A DNA stretch of 64,000 bases from Actinacidiphila glaucinigra (GTDB lineage: Bacteria > Actinomycetota > Actinomycetes > Streptomycetales > Streptomycetaceae): positions 434,001-498,000 of the forward strand of contig NZ_FZOF01000005.1 of the NCBI RefSeq assembly GCF_900188405.1, read 5' to 3'. This document shows, piece after piece, positions 50,211-58,017 of this stretch. The notes beneath the pieces were generated by a model. It did not search any database. It was not told the origin of the DNA and worked only from the letters and a program-made list of their open reading frames with translations. A program made the translations under genes and the position numbers. Position 1 is the first letter of the stretch; the number at the start of each line of letters is the position of its first letter.

Positions 50211-51089
50211 ATGACACCGTTCGTCCCCGGCTTCACCCACCACCGCGTCCCCGTCGCCGACGGGGTCGCCCTCAACGTCGCCGTCGGCGGCTCGGGCAGC
50301 CCCCTCGTGCTGCTGCACGGCTTCCCGCAGACCCATCTCATGTGGCGGCACGTCGCCGCCGACCTGGCCGCCGACCACACCGTGATCTGCCCCGACCTGC
50401 GGGGTTACGGCGCCAGCGACAAGCCGGCCGCGGCGGGACCCGCCACGTACGCCAAGCGCACCATGGCCGCGGACGTCGTCGCGCTGGCCCGCGCCCTCGG
50501 TCACGACCGCTTTGCGCTCGCCGGCCACGACCGCGGCGCCCTGGTCGCCTTCCGCGCCGGGCTCGACCATCCCGACGCGGTCAGCCGGCTGGCCTGTCTC
50601 GACGTGCTGCCGACCCTGGACATGTGGGACGTCCTGCGCGGCGCGGACGCGGCCGTCGCCTTCCACCTCTATCTGATGGCCCAGCCGCCGGGCCTGCCCG
50701 AGGAGTTGATCGGCGCCGCCCCCGACGCCTTCTTCGGCCACTTCCTCGACGTCTGGAACCCGTCCCCGGACGCCGTCCCGCCCGCGGTGCGCGCCGCGTA
50801 CCTCGACGCGTGCCGCGCGGCCGTCCCCTCGATCGTGGCCGACTACCGCGCCTCGGCGACGGTCGACATCGACCACGACCGCGCCGACCGGGCCGCGGGG
50901 CGGCGGCTGCGGATGCCGGTCGCGGTCCTCCAGCAGGACTGGGGTGCCGCCCTCGGCTACGACGCACGCGCCCTCTGGCAGGCCTGGGCGCCGGACCTGA
51001 CGCACACCACGGTCGGCTGCGGCCACTTCATGGCGGAGGAGGACCCGGAACTCGTCGCGACGGCACTGCGCACGCTCGTCGCCTCCTGA
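50211..51089 (+). CDS. Alpha/beta hydrolase (haloacetate dehalogenase/epoxide hydrolase-like)
   Basis: The product has 292 residues. The oxyanion motif HGFPQTHLMWR, nucleophile Asp107 in GHDRGAL and the late catalytic His in GCGHFMAEE match the Asp-nucleophile branch, which includes haloacetate dehalogenases and epoxide hydrolases. PDLRGYGASDKP follows the usual pattern. No signal peptide is seen. Its divergent position suggests control by the BTAD regulator. The substrate cannot be deduced. Confidence 0.93.
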   Translation: MTPFVPGFTHHRVPVADGVALNVAVGGSGSPLVLLHGFPQTHLMWRHVAADLAADHTVICPDLRGYGASDKPAAAGPATYAKRTMAADVVALARALGHDRFALAGHDRGALVAFRAGLDHPDAVSRLACLDVLPTLDMWDVLRGADAAVAFHLYLMAQPPGLPEELIGAAPDAFFGHFLDVWNPSPDAVPPAVRAAYLDACRAAVPSIVADYRASATVDIDHDRADRAAGRRLRMPVAVLQQDWGAALGYDARALWQAWAPDLTHTTVGCGHFMAEEDPELVATALRTLVAS

Positions 51090-51184
51090 CCTCCGCACGC
51101 AGTCGCGGTCCGGTCCGGGAAGAACACGGGTGAGAGTTTCGTTACAGTTGTGAGTCGTAATGAAAACCCATCGAGGAGAACCGG

Positions 51185-51808
51185 ATGTGTGTCGCTCTCG
51201 CCCCCGGGACCGGCTCGCCGCCGCGCATCGCGACCGCCGAGCACTGGTTCGACTTCGTCTGCCCCTACTGCTACGTCGCCCAGGACCGCTCCCGGATCCT
51301 CCGGGAGCACGGGGTGCACGTGGTCGGGCACGCGCTGCAGATCCACCCCGAGATCGGGCCCGGCGGCATACCGGCCGCCCCGCGCACCGGTCCGGGCTAC
51401 GTGTTCCTCGCCCGGGAGGCCGAGGCCGCCGGCCTGCCGCTGCGCTGGACGGACCGCATCGGCTGCTCCCGCCCGGCGCTGGCGGCCCACGAATGGCTCG
51501 CGGCCACCTCGCCGGAGGCCGCCGGCCGCTTCGCCGCCGCGGTTTTCGCGGCGAACTTCGCCGACGGCCTCGACATCGAGTCCCGGGAGCTGCTGCTCTC
51601 CCTCGCGGCCGAGGCCGGCGGCGACGCGGACGGACTGCGCACGGCATGGGACTCCCCGGCGATGACCGGAGCGCTGGCCGCGTCGAAGTCGCTCGCCGCC
51701 CGGTACGGCGTCCACTTCACGCCCACCTGGGTCTCCGGCCGGCACGGGATCGCCGGGCTGCGGCCCCGGAAGTTGTTCCGGGACTGGGCCGAGGCGCTCA
51801 CGTCCTGA
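51185..51808 (+). CDS. DsbA family protein (thioredoxin fold)
   Basis: The product has 207 residues. The redox-type motif C26-P-Y-C29 lies in WFDFVCPYCYVAQ, and the remainder is the helical insertion and thioredoxin fold of the DsbA/2-hydroxychromene-2-carboxylate isomerase group (PTWVSGRHGIAGLRP contains the cis-Pro region). No signal peptide is seen, so it probably acts in the cytoplasm, as FrnE-like proteins do. It is followed by a convergent small gene. Confidence 0.92.
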   Translation: MCVALAPGTGSPPRIATAEHWFDFVCPYCYVAQDRSRILREHGVHVVGHALQIHPEIGPGGIPAAPRTGPGYVFLAREAEAAGLPLRWTDRIGCSRPALAAHEWLAATSPEAAGRFAAAVFAANFADGLDIESRELLLSLAAEAGGDADGLRTAWDSPAMTGALAASKSLAARYGVHFTPTWVSGRHGIAGLRPRKLFRDWAEALTS

Positions 51809-51825
51809 GCCGGGACGGCGGCCGC

Positions 51826-52014
51826 CTACTTCAGCAGCGCCTCCATGTGGGCCGCGGCTTCGCGGGCGGCCTCGTCCGGGGTGCGGCCCTGCTCACGGGC
51901 GAACAGGTAGGCGGCGTACCAGTCCCACCAGTGGTGCTCCGGTGCGGTCGCCTCGTACGCGCCGTGGCGGTCCTCGGTCTCGTGCAGGAGCCCGGCCAGG
52001 GTCGTGACGTCCAT
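51826..52014 (-). CDS. Small conserved hypothetical protein (62 residues)
   Basis: The sequence (VTTLAGLLHETEDRHGAYEATAPEHHWWDWYAAYLFAREQ) is acidic, aromatic and helical, with a well-placed AGAGGAGG ribosome site. The WWDWYAAY core and codon usage support a real gene. Function is not known to me. A 36-bp perfect palindrome lies 26 bp upstream of its start. Confidence 0.85.
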   Translation of the reverse strand: MDVTTLAGLLHETEDRHGAYEATAPEHHWWDWYAAYLFAREQGRTPDEAAREAAAHMEALLK

Positions 52015-52040
52015 GGCGGAACCTCCTCTGTGATGTGGCC

Positions 52041-52076
52041 CGGAATCCCACCGTCCGCGCGGACGGTGGGATTCCG
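52041..52076. repeat. Perfect 36-bp palindrome between two minus-strand genes
   Basis: The left half is CGGAATCCCACCGTCCGC and the right half is its exact complement, with no central spacer. It is 13 bp downstream of the epoxide hydrolase stop codon, fitting a terminator hairpin, and just upstream of the small hypothetical gene. No T-run follows on either strand. It could also be a protein-binding site. Confidence 0.85.
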
Positions 52077-52089
52077 CAACCCGGGGCGG

Positions 52090-53289
52090 CTACCGCATCG
52101 GGCGGAAGCCCGTGCGGACCTCGTTCACGAAGAGCTCCGGCTGCTCCCAGGCGGCGAAGTGCCCGCCCTTGGGGAGCCGGTTGTAGTGGACCAGGTTCGG
52201 ATAGGCCTGCTCGGCCCAGCTCCTGGGGGCCTGGTAGAGCTCGTCCGGGAAGACGCTGACGGCGACGGGGAGCTTGACGCCCTTCGCACCGAAGAACGGG
52301 GTCGTGTTCTCCCCGTACAGGCGTGCCGCGGAGACGGCGGTGTTGGTCAGCCAGAACAGGGTGATGTTGTCCAGCACGTCGTCGCGGGACAGGCCCTCGC
52401 TCACGCCGTTGAAAGCCCTGGTGATCAGCTCCAGGCTGGCCTTGTCGTGGTCGAGCATGAAGGCCGCCAGACCCACCGGGGAGTCCGCCAGGGCCGTCAG
52501 CGACTGCGGGCGCGAGCCCATGATGTACGCGTAGTAGACGTGCCGGTACACGAAGTCGAGCTGCTCGACGGCGGCCTTCTCCTCGTCGTTGGCGAGGACG
52601 ACGTCGGACGGCAGCGGGTTGCCGGCCACGATCGCCTCCTCGATGGCGGGCGGGATCACCTTCGGCATGTTGGTGTGGATGCCGACCAGGCCCTCGGGCT
52701 CCTGCACACCCATGAGGTCGGTGACGACCGCGCCCCAGTCGCCGCCCTGCGCGACGTACCTGGTGTAGCCCAGGCGCTTCATCAGCTCGCCCCATGCGGC
52801 GGCTATGCGCTCCGGGCCCCAGCCCTTGGCGGTGGGCTTGCCGGAGAAGCCGTAGCCCGGCATCGAGGGGATCACCACGTGGAAGGCGTCGGAGGCGTCG
52901 CCGCCGTGGGCCGTCGGGTCGGTGAGCGGCTCGACGATCTTCAGCTGCTCGACGATCGAGCCCGGCCAGCCGTGCGTCACGATCACCGGAAGGGCGTCCG
53001 CGTGCTTCGAGCGCACGTGGATGAAGTGGATGTCCAGCCCGTCGATCTCGGTGATGAAGTGCGGCAGGGCCTTCAGCTTCGCCTCGACCTTGCGCCAGTC
53101 GTACTCCTTCGCCCAGTAGCGGGCGAGTTCCTTGATCGTGGCGAGCTGGGTGCCCTGCGACTGGTCGCCGACGGTCTCCTTCTCGGGGAAGCGCGCCGCC
53201 TCGATGCGCGCGCGCAGGTCCGCGAGTTCCGCGTCGGAGAACTCGAACGTGAACGGACGGATCTCCGGGTGCTGCGGAGTGAAGGACAT
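52090..53289 (-). CDS. Epoxide hydrolase (EHN plus alpha/beta hydrolase)
   Basis: The product has 399 residues. An N-terminal EHN domain (residues 1-110, IRPFTFEFSDAELADLRARIEAARFPEKET) precedes the hydrolase fold with oxyanion motif HGWPGS and nucleophile Asp184 in QGGDWGA; the catalytic His lies in GGHFAAWEQPE. Such enzymes hydrolyse epoxides to diols. It is divergent from the LAL regulator gene, a pairing repeatedly seen in Streptomyces, which is the likely regulator. A perfect palindrome follows the stop codon. Confidence 0.95.
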   Translation of the reverse strand: MSFTPQHPEIRPFTFEFSDAELADLRARIEAARFPEKETVGDQSQGTQLATIKELARYWAKEYDWRKVEAKLKALPHFITEIDGLDIHFIHVRSKHADALPVIVTHGWPGSIVEQLKIVEPLTDPTAHGGDASDAFHVVIPSMPGYGFSGKPTAKGWGPERIAAAWGELMKRLGYTRYVAQGGDWGAVVTDLMGVQEPEGLVGIHTNMPKVIPPAIEEAIVAGNPLPSDVVLANDEEKAAVEQLDFVYRHVYYAYIMGSRPQSLTALADSPVGLAAFMLDHDKASLELITRAFNGVSEGLSRDDVLDNITLFWLTNTAVSAARLYGENTTPFFGAKGVKLPVAVSVFPDELYQAPRSWAEQAYPNLVHYNRLPKGGHFAAWEQPELFVNEVRTGFRPMR

Positions 53290-53512
53290 CTGGGCGTCTC
53301 CTTGTCATGTGCGACGACACTGCGTCGCCGGCTCACTCAAAGTGGCCCGAAAGGGGTCGGCATCGCCCCAGGGAAAACCACGGGGATCACCCCGGGGCCG
53401 CACCCCGGGGACGACGGCCATCCCCCGGGGGTCGCAAGGTGAAACAACTCACCCAAAAGGCGCGAATGAACTAAAATGACCACGTCAGGCGCGCGATCAG
53501 GAAGATCGACCC

Positions 53513-56326
53513 ATGGGTGTGCCCGCGATCGACGCACAGCTCGGGCTGCGGGGCCGGGAGCAGGAGCTGGCCGCGCTGGAGCGGGTCCTGGCCACGGCAC
53601 GGTCGGGCACCAGCGCTGTCCTGGTCCTGCGCGGCGAGGCGGGTATCGGCAAGACCGCGCTCCTCGACCACACGGCGGCCCGGGCCACCGGATTCCGCAC
53701 CACCGCCGTCGCGGGCGTCGAGGCGGAGATGGAGCTGCCCTTCGCCAGCCTCCACCAGTTGTGCGCACCTCTGCTGTGCCGGATCGACGGGCTGCCCGGA
53801 CCTCAGCGGGACGCCCTGTCCGTCGCGTTCGGGCTGCGGGAGGGCGCCGCACCCAACCGGTTCCTCGTGGGCCTGGCCGTACTGAGCCTGCTGGCCGGGG
53901 CCGCGGAGGAACGGCCGCTGGCCTGTTTCGTGGACGACGCCCAGTGGCTGGACGGCGGCTCCCGGCAGGTGCTGGCCTTCGTCGCCAGGCGGCTGATGGC
54001 CGAGGCGGTGGCCCTGGTCCTGGCCGTACGCGAGCCCGACGACGACCGGGAGCTGGCCGGGCTCCCCGAGCTGGCCGTGAAGGGGCTGAGCGAACCCGAC
54101 GCACGCGCCCTGCTGGCCTCGGCCGTGCGCGTGCCGCTGGACCCTGTGGTGCGGGACCGGATCGTCGCCGAAGCCCACGGCAACCCGATGGTCCTGCTGC
54201 ACCTGCCGAGCACGCTCACCCCGTCCGAACTGGCGGGCGGCTTCTGGCTCCCGGGCAGGCGCGCGGCGGCGGGCCACGTGGAGAGCGCGTTCCACCAGCG
54301 GTTCCTGACGCTGCCGCGGGACAGTCGCCGGCTGCTGCTGACCGCCGCGGCCGAGCCGACCGGCGACGTGGCGCTGCTGTGGCGCGCGGCCGCCGCGCAG
54401 GGCATACCGGCGGACGCCGCGTGTCCGGCCGAGGCCTCGGAGCTGGTCGAGTTCGGCGCCACGGTGCGTTTCCCCCACCCCCTGGCCCGCTCGGCCGTCT
54501 ACCGGCGGACGCCGGCGCCGGAGCGCCGGGCGGCGCACCACGCGCTGGCCGAGGCCACCGATCCCCGCCTCGATCCCGATCGCCGGGCGTGGCACCGCGC
54601 CCACGCCGCCGCGCGGCCCGACGAGAGCGTCGCCCTCGACCTGGAACGCTCGGCGTGCCGGGCGCAGGGCCGGGGAGGGGCCGCCGCCGCTGCCGCGTTC
54701 CTGCGCCAGGCGGTCGAGCTCACCCCCGATCCCGCGCGCCGCGCCGGCCGTGCCCTGGCCGCCGCCCAGGCCGCCATCGACGCCGGCGGGGTCGACCGCG
54801 CCCGCACTCTGCTGGCGACCGCAGAAACCGGCCCGCTCGACGCACTGCAGCGCGCCCGAGCCGAACGGCTGCGGGCCCGCCTGGAGTTCTCCCAGGTACG
54901 CGGCAGCGACGCGCCCCGGCTGCTGCTCGACGCAGCACGGCGGCTGGCACCGCTCGACGTCTCGCTCGCCCGTGACACCCTGCTCGAGGCTGTCGGCGCG
55001 GCGATCTTCGCGGGCGGCCTCAGTGAGGGGCCCGGCCTGCGCGAGGTCGCGCAGGAGGCCCGCGCGGCGCCCGCGCCACCCGTGCCGCGGACGCTCGACG
55101 CACTCCTGGACAGTGTGGCCGCTCTGGTCCTCGACGGCTTCGCGGCGAGCGTGGACGCCCTCGGGGACGCGCTGTTCCGCGTACGCCAGGAACTGCGCTC
55201 CGGCGCCGCCGGCGCGGACGGCGACCGGCGCTGGCTCTGGCTGGCCTGCCCGGTGACGCCCGAGCCCCTCGCGCTGGAGCTGTGGAACGACGACGCATGG
55301 TGCGAACTGGCGTCCGGCGCGGTGTGCATCGCCCGCGCGGGGGGATCCCTCGCCGTCCTCCCGATGGCGCTGAGCTACCAGGCGTGCTTCCACGTGCACG
55401 CCGGAGAGTTCGACACCGCGCAGGCCCTGATCGACGAGGCGGCCGCGATCTCGGAGGCGACGGGCAGCGTGCCGATGATGTACACCTCGCTCCTACTGGC
55501 CGCCTGGCGGGGCGAGGAGTCCCGGGCGCTGGAGCTGATCGAGCACCACATCCGGGAGGTGGGCGACCGCGGGGAGGGCCGCGCCCTCGGTCTCGCCGAG
55601 TACTCGACCGCCGTGCTCTACAACGGACTCGGCCGCTACGACGCCGCGCTGCAGGCGGCGGCGCGCGCCTGCCGGTACGAGGACCTGGGCTTCCTCGGCT
55701 GGACGCTGTCCGAGCTGATCGAGGCGGCCGCCCGCAGCGGGCGGCCGGAGGCCGCCGCCACGGCGCTGGAACGGCTCGCCGAACGCACCCGAGCCTGCGG
55801 CACCGAGTGGGCCCTGGGCACGGAGGCCTGCGCCCGCGCGCTGCTGAGCGGCGACGACCACGCGGCCGACGCCCTCTACCAGGATGCGATCGAGCACCTC
55901 GAACGCTGCCGCATCGCCGTCCAGCTGGCCCGCGCCCGCCTGCTGTACGGCGAGTGGCTGCGCCGACGCAACCGCCGCCAGGAAGCCCGCGCCCAACTGC
56001 GCGCCGCCCACGAGGTGTTCAGCCGCATCAAGGCCGACGGCTTCGCCGAACGCGCCCACCGCGAACTGCTGGCGACCGGCGAGACCGTACGCAAGCGGGC
56101 ACTCGGCACAGCGGACCGGTACCGGCTGACCAGCCAGGAGGCCCAGATCGCGGTCCTGGCGAGGGAGGGGCACACCAACTCCGAGATCGCCGCCCAGCTG
56201 TTCATCAGTCCGCGCACGGTGGAGTGGCACCTCGGCAACGTCTTCACCAAGCTCGGCGTCTCCGGGCGGCGGCAGCTGCGCACGGCGCTGTCCCCCGCGG
56301 GGACGGCGACCGGGCAGTGGGTCTGA
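53513..56326 (+). CDS. LuxR family LAL-type regulator (large ATP-binding)
   Basis: The product has 937 residues. Walker A GEAGIGKT at residues 41-48 and Walker B-like LACFVDDAQWLD form the STAND-type ATPase module, followed by a long TPR-like helical region, with a LuxR helix-turn-helix at the C-terminus (LAREGHTNSEIAAQLFISPRTVEWHLGNVFTKLG). LAL regulators control catabolic or antibiotic genes in response to ligands and ATP. It is divergent from the epoxide hydrolase gene with 223 bp between starts; that gap holds several CCCCGGGG clusters that could be binding sites. Confidence 0.95.
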   Translation: MGVPAIDAQLGLRGREQELAALERVLATARSGTSAVLVLRGEAGIGKTALLDHTAARATGFRTTAVAGVEAEMELPFASLHQLCAPLLCRIDGLPGPQRDALSVAFGLREGAAPNRFLVGLAVLSLLAGAAEERPLACFVDDAQWLDGGSRQVLAFVARRLMAEAVALVLAVREPDDDRELAGLPELAVKGLSEPDARALLASAVRVPLDPVVRDRIVAEAHGNPMVLLHLPSTLTPSELAGGFWLPGRRAAAGHVESAFHQRFLTLPRDSRRLLLTAAAEPTGDVALLWRAAAAQGIPADAACPAEASELVEFGATVRFPHPLARSAVYRRTPAPERRAAHHALAEATDPRLDPDRRAWHRAHAAARPDESVALDLERSACRAQGRGGAAAAAAFLRQAVELTPDPARRAGRALAAAQAAIDAGGVDRARTLLATAETGPLDALQRARAERLRARLEFSQVRGSDAPRLLLDAARRLAPLDVSLARDTLLEAVGAAIFAGGLSEGPGLREVAQEARAAPAPPVPRTLDALLDSVAALVLDGFAASVDALGDALFRVRQELRSGAAGADGDRRWLWLACPVTPEPLALELWNDDAWCELASGAVCIARAGGSLAVLPMALSYQACFHVHAGEFDTAQALIDEAAAISEATGSVPMMYTSLLLAAWRGEESRALELIEHHIREVGDRGEGRALGLAEYSTAVLYNGLGRYDAALQAAARACRYEDLGFLGWTLSELIEAAARSGRPEAAATALERLAERTRACGTEWALGTEACARALLSGDDHAADALYQDAIEHLERCRIAVQLARARLLYGEWLRRRNRRQEARAQLRAAHEVFSRIKADGFAERAHRELLATGETVRKRALGTADRYRLTSQEAQIAVLAREGHTNSEIAAQLFISPRTVEWHLGNVFTKLGVSGRRQLRTALSPAGTATGQWV

Positions 56327-56338
56327 GCCGCGGGCTCG

Positions 56339-56938
56339 TCAGCCCCTGTCCACCATGCGCTGAGGCCTGCCGTCGGACGGGGAGAGTTCGACCACGTGGA
56401 CCTCGTCCCGTTCGCCGGTGTCCACCGTCAGGCGGACCCGGTCCGGTCCGTCCCACTCCGCCGCGCGCAGGGCGTAGTGGTCGCCGTTGACGAGACCGAC
56501 GTGCCAGCGGCGCGTCGTCAGTCCTGACCCCTCGTCGACGTAGACCCACCACAGCGGGTCGATCATGGCCGCTCCCTCCTCGACCACCAGGTGCCGGTCG
56601 GGGCGGTCGGGCGCCCCGGCGCGCAGGGTCTCCTGCCCGCCGGGAGAGCCGAACAGGCCGGCCGCCAACGTCACCACGAGCGTGCCGAAGACGCCCGCCA
56701 CCAGGATCAGGGAACGCAGGATGGCGCCCCGCACCGCGAGGAGCAGCGCCGCGGTCAGGGTCGCTCCCACCGCAACGGCGAACACCATGGGATGGTCCAG
56801 GAGTTGGGCCGCGACCAGCAGCCCGCCCGAGCGGCGCCGCTCCCGCCGCCCGGTCCACGCGCCGAGGATCAGCAGCCCGGCGACCCCGAACAGCACCACC
56901 GCCGCCGCCCGTCGTCGACGGTCCGTCATCTCGGCCAC
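56339..56938 (-). CDS. Hypothetical membrane protein
   Basis: The product has 199 residues from GTG 56938 (a Met at residue 4 could also start it). Three hydrophobic segments occur: about residues 11-27, 48-68 and 74-95. The C-terminal half is a soluble domain (LVVEEGAAMIDPLWWVYVDEGSGLTTRRWHVGLVNGDHYALRAAEWDG). I do not recognise it. It is convergent with the LAL gene, with stop codons 12 bp apart. Confidence 0.8.
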   Translation of the reverse strand: MAEMTDRRRRAAAVVLFGVAGLLILGAWTGRRERRRSGGLLVAAQLLDHPMVFAVAVGATLTAALLLAVRGAILRSLILVAGVFGTLVVTLAAGLFGSPGGQETLRAGAPDRPDRHLVVEEGAAMIDPLWWVYVDEGSGLTTRRWHVGLVNGDHYALRAAEWDGPDRVRLTVDTGERDEVHVVELSPSDGRPQRMVDRG

Positions 56939-57053
56939 ACCCGACTCCCCACCCCTGGCATCCGCACGCGCACAGACTAGCCTCGGCCGATCATGGAGCC
57001 GACCGGGCGGGCCCGTAATCGCAGAACGGGCGCGCGCACCGCGCGCCGCCTCG

Positions 57054-57446
57054 TCAACCGCCCCCGGTCCGCGGACCGTTGACCACGAGGTCGCTGACGC
57101 GGCGGTCCCGGTCCCCGCCGAGGGCGTCGCCGCCGACGCGCCGGAGGAAGCCCCTCAGGAGCGGCACGTCCTGCGGGGCGAGCCCAGGGCGGACGCTGTG
57201 CCGTCCGCCGTCGACGGAGCCGATCAGACTGGACGTCGTCCCGGTGGACGGCCTGGACGAGGGCCTCGCGGGCCGGGAGGTGCCAGTGCAGCGTGCCCGC
57301 GCCGACGACTGCCCGCTCGGCGATGGCGTTGAGGGAGGCGGTGCCCGATTCGGCGAACGCGTCCTGGGCCACCCGCGGGATGTGCTCCCGGTTGCGGAGC
57401 GCGTCGGCGCGCCGGCGGGTCCGTACCGGTCACGGGGCCTCCCCAT
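57054..57446 (-). pseudogene. Degraded TetR family regulator
   Basis: Fragments of a TetR protein lie in different frames. An N-terminal start-like segment (MGRPRDRYGPAG) is in one frame; the helix-turn-helix (LRNREHIPRVAQDAFAESGTASLNAIAERAVVGAGTLHWHLPAREALVQAVHRDD) is in the next; and a C-terminal part (PQDVPLLRGFLRRVGGDALGGDRDRRVSDLVVNG) is back in the first. The total is about 130 codons, whereas TetR proteins usually have about 190, so the middle is partly deleted in addition to two frameshifts. It appears non-functional. Confidence 0.75.
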
Positions 57447-57558
57447 CGCGCCGTCGGCTGCGGTGGAGCCCGCCCCCGCCGCGCGGGTGCTCCGGGCCCG
57501 TCGCCCGTCACCCGCGGTGACCGGTCCGGTCGGTGGCGCGGGCCGTGGCGTCCCGGTG

Positions 57559-57987
57559 TCACTCGCAGTCCGTGAGGCGGCGCAGCAGGCGGCCCGCCTC
57601 GAGGACCTTGCGGACGTCCTCCGGCGGCAGGGTGGCGAGGCGCGCGGCGAGGGCCTCCGCCTCGCCGCAGGCCATCCGGACGAGTTCCCGCCTCCCCGGC
57701 GCGGTCATGACCACCCGGGTGGCACGGCCGTCGGCCGGGTCGGGTTCGCGGCGGACCAGCCCGCCCGCCTCCAGCTGGCCCACTGCGGCGGTGACGGTGG
57801 GCTGGGTGCACGCGGCCCGCTCGGCGAGGACGCCGACCCGGCAGGGGCCGTACTGGTTGAGCAGGGCGAGGACGATGAGCGGGGTCGGCTGTACCCGCGG
57901 CTCGGGGCGGGCCCGGCGCAGCAGCCGCACCAGGCGGTGCAGGGAGACCACGAATTCCAGGGCGTCGTCCTCGCCGACCGCCGCCAT
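57559..57987 (-). CDS. MarR family transcriptional regulator
   Basis: The product has 142 residues. The winged helix is clear (LIVLALLNQYGPCRVGVLAERAACTQPTVTAAVGQLEAGGLVRREPDPADGRATRVVMT). It lies 30 bp after the asparagine synthetase gene on the same strand, so the two are probably co-transcribed. Its target may include its own operon; an inverted repeat upstream of asnB is a candidate site. Confidence 0.93.
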   Translation of the reverse strand: MAAVGEDDALEFVVSLHRLVRLLRRARPEPRVQPTPLIVLALLNQYGPCRVGVLAERAACTQPTVTAAVGQLEAGGLVRREPDPADGRATRVVMTAPGRRELVRMACGEAEALAARLATLPPEDVRKVLEAGRLLRRLTDCE

Positions 57988-58017
57988 CGTCCGCCCCCTC
58001 GCTTCGTCCGCGTCGGG

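Noticed and set aside
48073-51808. SARP-type regulator marking an antibiotic gene cluster
   Set aside because: No PKS, NRPS, terpene or other biosynthetic enzymes are next to it; only a hydrolase, a DsbA-like protein and single enzymes.
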